Of a DNA stretch of 64,000 bases, positions 61,010 through 64,000 are shown one piece after another; within the stretch, counting starts at the first letter, position 1, and each line of letters opens with the position of its first letter. This DNA comes from Natronobacterium haloterrestre (lineage in GTDB: Archaea; Halobacteriota; Halobacteria; Halobacteriales; Natrialbaceae). Position numbers and translations under genes: made by a program. The stretch covers positions 1-64,000 of the forward strand of contig NZ_FOKW01000012.1 in the NCBI RefSeq assembly GCF_900112205.1, in the 5' to 3' direction. The notes beneath the pieces were generated by a model that saw only the letters and a program-made list of their open reading frames with translations, did no database searches and had not been told where the DNA came from.

Positions 61010-62695
61010 TTACTCGCCTTCGAGATACTCGTGAACTTCCGCTTTCGTACTGGCACTGAGTACGCGGTCCGCCAGTTCTCGAGCGGTTTCGCTCTCGGTG
61101 GCTGTCACCTCGGCTTTGACCGTCGGAATCGTCACCGCACTCATACTCAACTCGTCCAGGCCGAGACCGACGAGCAGTTCGGTCAGATCAGGGTCGCCAG
61201 CCATCTCGCCGCACATTCCGATCCAGGCGTCGGTGTCGTGAGCAGCCTCGACGCTCCGACGAATCGAACGCAGGACCGCCGGATGCAAGGGGTCGTGCAG
61301 GTCGGCGACGGCGTCGCTCTCCCGGGAGGCAGCCATCACGTACTGGGCCAGGTCGTTCGTACCGATACTGAAAAAGTCGACGCGCTCGGCGAGTTCTTCG
61401 GCCATCGTAACGGCCGCTGGCGTTTCGATCATCACCCCGATCTCGGGGACGGCGTAGGGAATACCTTCTTTCTCGAGGGTCGTCGCGACCTGATCGACCG
61501 TGTCGAGGGCGCCATCGAGTTCTTCGACGGTCGTAACGAGCGGGAACATCACCGAGAGACGACCGGCCCCTTCCGTAGCAGCGCGCAAAAGCGCCCGGAG
61601 TTGGGACTCGAAGAGGTCCGCGTCCGCATCGAGCGAGCGGCGGATCCCACGGTCGCCGAGGAACGGATTCTCCTCTTCGTCAGCGTCGAGATACGGAATC
61701 GGTTTGTCACCGCCGATATCGAGCGTGCGGACGACGATCCGACCGTCCGGGAACGCGTCGAGTGCGTCAGTGTATACCTCGAGCTGTTCGTCCTCGTCGG
61801 GCGGCTGCTCGCGGTCGAGAAACAGGAACTCGGTCCGGTAGAGGCCGATTCCGTCAGCCCCCTGCCGGGTCGCTCCCTGGAGTTCCGCACTGGTACCCAC
61901 GTTTGCAGCGACTTCGATCTCCGTGCCGTCTGTCGTCTCGACGGGCTCCGTCCGGATTTCGACGTCTCGAGTAGCAGAAACGCGCTCGCGAGTCCCTTCG
62001 TCAGGGTCGACGATCACCGCGTCCTTCTCGGCATCGATAGCGACAGTCGTTTGTTCCTCGATTTCCAGCAATTCCTCGCCAACGCCGACGACCGCGGGAA
62101 TGCCAAGCGATCGTGCGAAGATGGCGGCGTGGGACGTCCGTCCACCGGTCACCGTCGCGAACCCGGCAACTCGGGCAGGATCGAGCTGGGCCGTATCGCT
62201 CGGGGTGAGACGTTCGGCGAGAATTACCGTTCCCTCCGGGACCGCTGATAGGTCGATCCGCTCGTCGCCCGCGAGCAGCCTGCGGAGCCTGTCTCGGATA
62301 TCCCGCATGTCGTCGGCACGCTCGGCCATCATTCCATCCATCCCCTCGAACTGGTCGATAGCGTCCCCGAACGCCCTGTCTACGCCGACTTCTGCGGCGT
62401 CCCCCTCTTCGATCGCTTCCTCGATACTGTCGGTGATCTGTGGATCGTCCAGGAACTGCAGGTGGGCGTCGAACACTGCCGCTTCCTCTCGACCGACGCG
62501 TTCGGCCGTCCGTTCGCGTTCACGCTGTAACTCCTCACGGGCGCTCCCTCTGGCCTCCTCGAAGCGCTCCAGTTCGGTCTCCGGGTCGTCGGCCTCGACG
62601 GATTCTGCGCCGGGTATCCCCCCGGTTCGGTACCAGCGAACCGTTCCGAGACCGGACAGCGGCGTGACGGCGACGCCTGATACTCGAAAGGTCAT
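61010..62695 (-). CDS. ptsI: PTS Enzyme I (phosphoenolpyruvate-protein phosphotransferase)
   Basis: A 561-residue cytosolic enzyme that takes phosphate from phosphoenolpyruvate to HPr. The phosphorylated His189 lies in TVTGGRTSHAAIFARSLGIPA. PEP-binding motifs (DGIGLYRTEFLFLDR, then NPFLGDRGIRRSL, then FFSIGTNDLAQYV and IGMCGEMAGD) are complete. The start overlaps the HPr stop (ATGA), so the two are coupled. No sugar-specific PTS permease is visible here; DhaM/DhaL next door is the likely acceptor. Confidence 0.94.
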   Translation of the reverse strand: MTFRVSGVAVTPLSGLGTVRWYRTGGIPGAESVEADDPETELERFEEARGSAREELQRERERTAERVGREEAAVFDAHLQFLDDPQITDSIEEAIEEGDAAEVGVDRAFGDAIDQFEGMDGMMAERADDMRDIRDRLRRLLAGDERIDLSAVPEGTVILAERLTPSDTAQLDPARVAGFATVTGGRTSHAAIFARSLGIPAVVGVGEELLEIEEQTTVAIDAEKDAVIVDPDEGTRERVSATRDVEIRTEPVETTDGTEIEVAANVGTSAELQGATRQGADGIGLYRTEFLFLDREQPPDEDEQLEVYTDALDAFPDGRIVVRTLDIGGDKPIPYLDADEEENPFLGDRGIRRSLDADADLFESQLRALLRAATEGAGRLSVMFPLVTTVEELDGALDTVDQVATTLEKEGIPYAVPEIGVMIETPAAVTMAEELAERVDFFSIGTNDLAQYVMAASRESDAVADLHDPLHPAVLRSIRRSVEAAHDTDAWIGMCGEMAGDPDLTELLVGLGLDELSMSAVTIPTVKAEVTATESETARELADRVLSASTKAEVHEYLEGE

Positions 62696-62952
62696 TCTGG
62701 CGTGGTGAGCACTGCTTCGAGCGCTTCCAGCGCGGCCTCTTCGTCGGGGCCGTCGGCAGTGATAACGACGTCTTCGCCCGACGGGGCGTTCAGGCCGGTC
62801 ACTGCGAGCATACTCGCAGCGTTGACCGGATCACCATCGACTGGCGCGACCGTGACCTCGCTGTCGTACTCGTTTGCCGTCTCGACGAATCTCGAGGCCG
62901 GCCGTGCGTGCAAGCCGTCTTCCGGAACGATCGTTACGGTGCGTTGAATCAT
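62692..62952 (-). CDS. ptsH: HPr phosphocarrier protein
   Basis: An 86-residue phosphocarrier with active His15 in DGLHARPAS and the usual NAASMLAVTGLNAPSGEDVVI segment. ATG 62952 is the start; TATA-like CGATAATTC lies 25-33 nt upstream on the minus strand, giving its own leaderless promoter. It passes phosphate from Enzyme I to DhaM. Confidence 0.93.
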   Translation of the reverse strand: MIQRTVTIVPEDGLHARPASRFVETANEYDSEVTVAPVDGDPVNAASMLAVTGLNAPSGEDVVITADGPDEEAALEALEAVLTTPE

Positions 62953-63275
62953 ACTGTATCGTTTCGTTGGGTGAATTATCGCGTTCTGGAGACTCAATCA
63001 GCTATACTCCCTAATTCAAGGAGGCCGGATCAGAGTAATACCCTTTCGTAGCACGGTGACCACAGTATACTCTTGTTGACAGGTGTATCGTCGTACAGAC
63101 CGTACGGTCGAACAGCGTCGTCTCCCTGCTGTCGCCGTCCGCTCCGCCGATCGGTTCCACACTCCAGCGTGTACGCGTATCGTCGGACGAACGGCACTAC
63201 CCGATCACCCTCGGGGAGGGGCCAGGAATCGGTTACGTCGTTCACTTCTCCGCCGATTACTATTCGGGATTCGGA
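62953..63275. other. 323 bp gap between dhaM and ptsH
   Basis: No gene is supported. It holds the ptsH promoter near 62977-62985 and the perfect palindrome GACCGTACGGTC at 63098-63109. The dhaLM genes end here and ptsHI start, so the region may carry separate control of the two units. Confidence 0.45.
63098..63109. promoter_or_regulatory. perfect 12 bp palindrome between dhaM and ptsH
   Basis: GACCGTACGGTC is self-complementary and lies about 146 bp upstream of the HPr start. It is a candidate operator for a regulator of the dihydroxyacetone or PTS genes; not tested. Confidence 0.4.
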
Positions 63276-63656
63276 TCAGTCCAGTTTCCGATATTCGCGT
63301 GCTTCTTCAGCCCGTTCGACGACCGAATCGAGCGTCGCTTTCCCGCTGGTCGTCTCGACGCCAGCGTTGACCGTACCCTCTAACACTGGTGCATCGGCGA
63401 TTGCCGTGTCGGCATCGCTCATCTCGATCGCCAGCTCGGCGTTCATGACGGCGCTCCCGAGATCGACGAGGACGACGACCCCGTCTCCGTCGTCCGCGGC
63501 CTCGATAGCGTCCCGAATTCGTTCCGCGTCGGTACCGAGGCCTCCGTCCTCGCCGCCCGCGGGCTCGATCTGTGCGTCAGCGGCCATCTCCAGGGCGACC
63601 TCACAGATCCCTTCCGCGGCGCGAGCGCTGTGTGAGACGACGACGAGGCCGATCAT
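63276..63656 (-). CDS. dhaM: DhaM, PTS-dependent dihydroxyacetone kinase phosphotransferase subunit
   Basis: A 126-residue EIIA-mannose-type protein that receives phosphate from HPr and rephosphorylates ADP bound to DhaL. The N-terminal GLVVVSHSARAAEG holds the phospho-accepting His9, and VVVLVDLGSAVMNAELAIEM is the family core. Many bacterial DhaM proteins carry extra HPr and EI-like domains; here those are separate genes (ptsH, ptsI). It overlaps dhaL by four bases. Confidence 0.93.
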   Translation of the reverse strand: MIGLVVVSHSARAAEGICEVALEMAADAQIEPAGGEDGGLGTDAERIRDAIEAADDGDGVVVLVDLGSAVMNAELAIEMSDADTAIADAPVLEGTVNAGVETTSGKATLDSVVERAEEAREYRKLD

Positions 63657-64000
63657 TCTCCCTCGCCCTCCGAGACCTCGTCGGGCATCTCCTCGGGTGC
63701 TTCCTCGGCCTCCGCAGTGGCCTCGACTTCGCCGTCGAGATACGTCTGTGCGGTCGCAAGCAGTTCTTCCACGATGAAAAGCGTCGACGTCGCGCCGGGG
63801 TCCTGATGACCAACCGACCGCCAGCCGAGGTAGGACGCGCGCCCCTTCTTCGCTCGGATGGGCGTGGTGAACCCGACGCCACGCTCGGCCGCGTCGACCG
63901 CCTTCGCCAGCGCTTCGAGGGGTGCCAGATCGTCAGTCTCGATCGATTTCTTGTAGGTGTGGACGGCCGGTGTCAGCGCGTCAACCATCGTCTTCGCGCC
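63653..64000 (-). CDS. dhaL: DhaL, dihydroxyacetone kinase ADP-binding subunit (cut by window edge)
   Basis: The C-terminal half or so of DhaL. The frame is open to the edge and reads GAKTMVDALTPAVHTY, then RAKKGRASYLGWRSVGHQDPGATST, matching the DhaL nucleotide-binding core. A very acidic tail (EATAEAEEAPEEMPDEVSEGEGE) follows the last helix. The start and first part lie beyond 64000, where dhaK is expected. It works with DhaK and DhaM to phosphorylate dihydroxyacetone. Confidence 0.9.
   Translation of the reverse strand, partial: GAKTMVDALTPAVHTYKKSIETDDLAPLEALAKAVDAAERGVGFTTPIRAKKGRASYLGWRSVGHQDPGATSTLFIVEELLATAQTYLDGEVEATAEAEEAPEEMPDEVSEGEGE

Noticed and set aside
1-64000. Prophage, intact insertion sequence or replication origin
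   Set aside because: No integrase, transposase, Cdc6/Orc gene, capsid gene or origin-type repeat was seen on either strand.

Overview
The window reads as the chromosome of an extremely halophilic archaeon (class Halobacteria, probably order Natrialbales). The evidence is the high GC content, the very acidic proteins rich in Asp and Glu, TATA-like boxes 25-33 nt upstream of start codons (leaderless transcripts), HalOD1 and DUF7344-type proteins, and haloarchaeal versions of ppc, pyrBI, argS and the arginine deiminase genes. A tRNA gene, pyrBI, argS and coaD argue for the main chromosome over an accessory plasmid. No rRNA, CRISPR array or intact insertion sequence is visible.

Layout. 0-9 kb: a GAP-family membrane protein, a first DUF389 membrane protein, a palindrome-rich non-coding block beside tRNA-Ser(CGA), a MoxR ATPase, a sugar porter and phosphoenolpyruvate carboxylase. 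9-39 kb: a stress island with sixteen universal stress protein (Usp) genes on both strands, four of them with two Usp domains. Interspersed are an aldehyde dehydrogenase/SDR reductase pair, a sulfatase, a PhaB-like reductase, a P2-type cation ATPase, an APC permease relic, a PAC2 protein, a CBS-domain protein whose C-terminus resembles ribosome hibernation factors, a glycosyltransferase, membrane proteins, an Hsp20, an alpha/beta hydrolase and a second DUF389 protein. 39-50 kb: coaD, pyrBI, argS, then the arginine fermentation locus arcR-arcA-arcC-arcB-arcD. 51-59 kb: an ABC1/UbiB kinase, a seventeenth Usp gene, small HalOD1 and hypothetical genes, a polytopic membrane protein, an M28 peptidase and a MATE exporter. 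59-61 kb: a frameshifted XRE regulator with a membrane-protein remnant, then a DUF7344-like/HalOD1 pair. 61-64 kb: Enzyme I, HPr, DhaM and DhaL of a PTS-driven dihydroxyacetone kinase, running off the right edge.

How it fits together (inference). The gene mix of 9-39 kb (many Usp, Hsp20, P-type ATPase, PhaB-like reductase, CBS/HPF-like protein) is like bacterial oxygen-limitation or dormancy gene sets, and the neighbouring arginine deiminase pathway makes ATP without oxygen. The window may be an energy-limitation survival region. Its least expected features are the CBS-HPF-like fusion, a family of 80-90 bp palindromic elements whose edge coincides with the stop codon of the preceding gene in all three copies, and two 16 bp palindromes exactly two helical turns apart.
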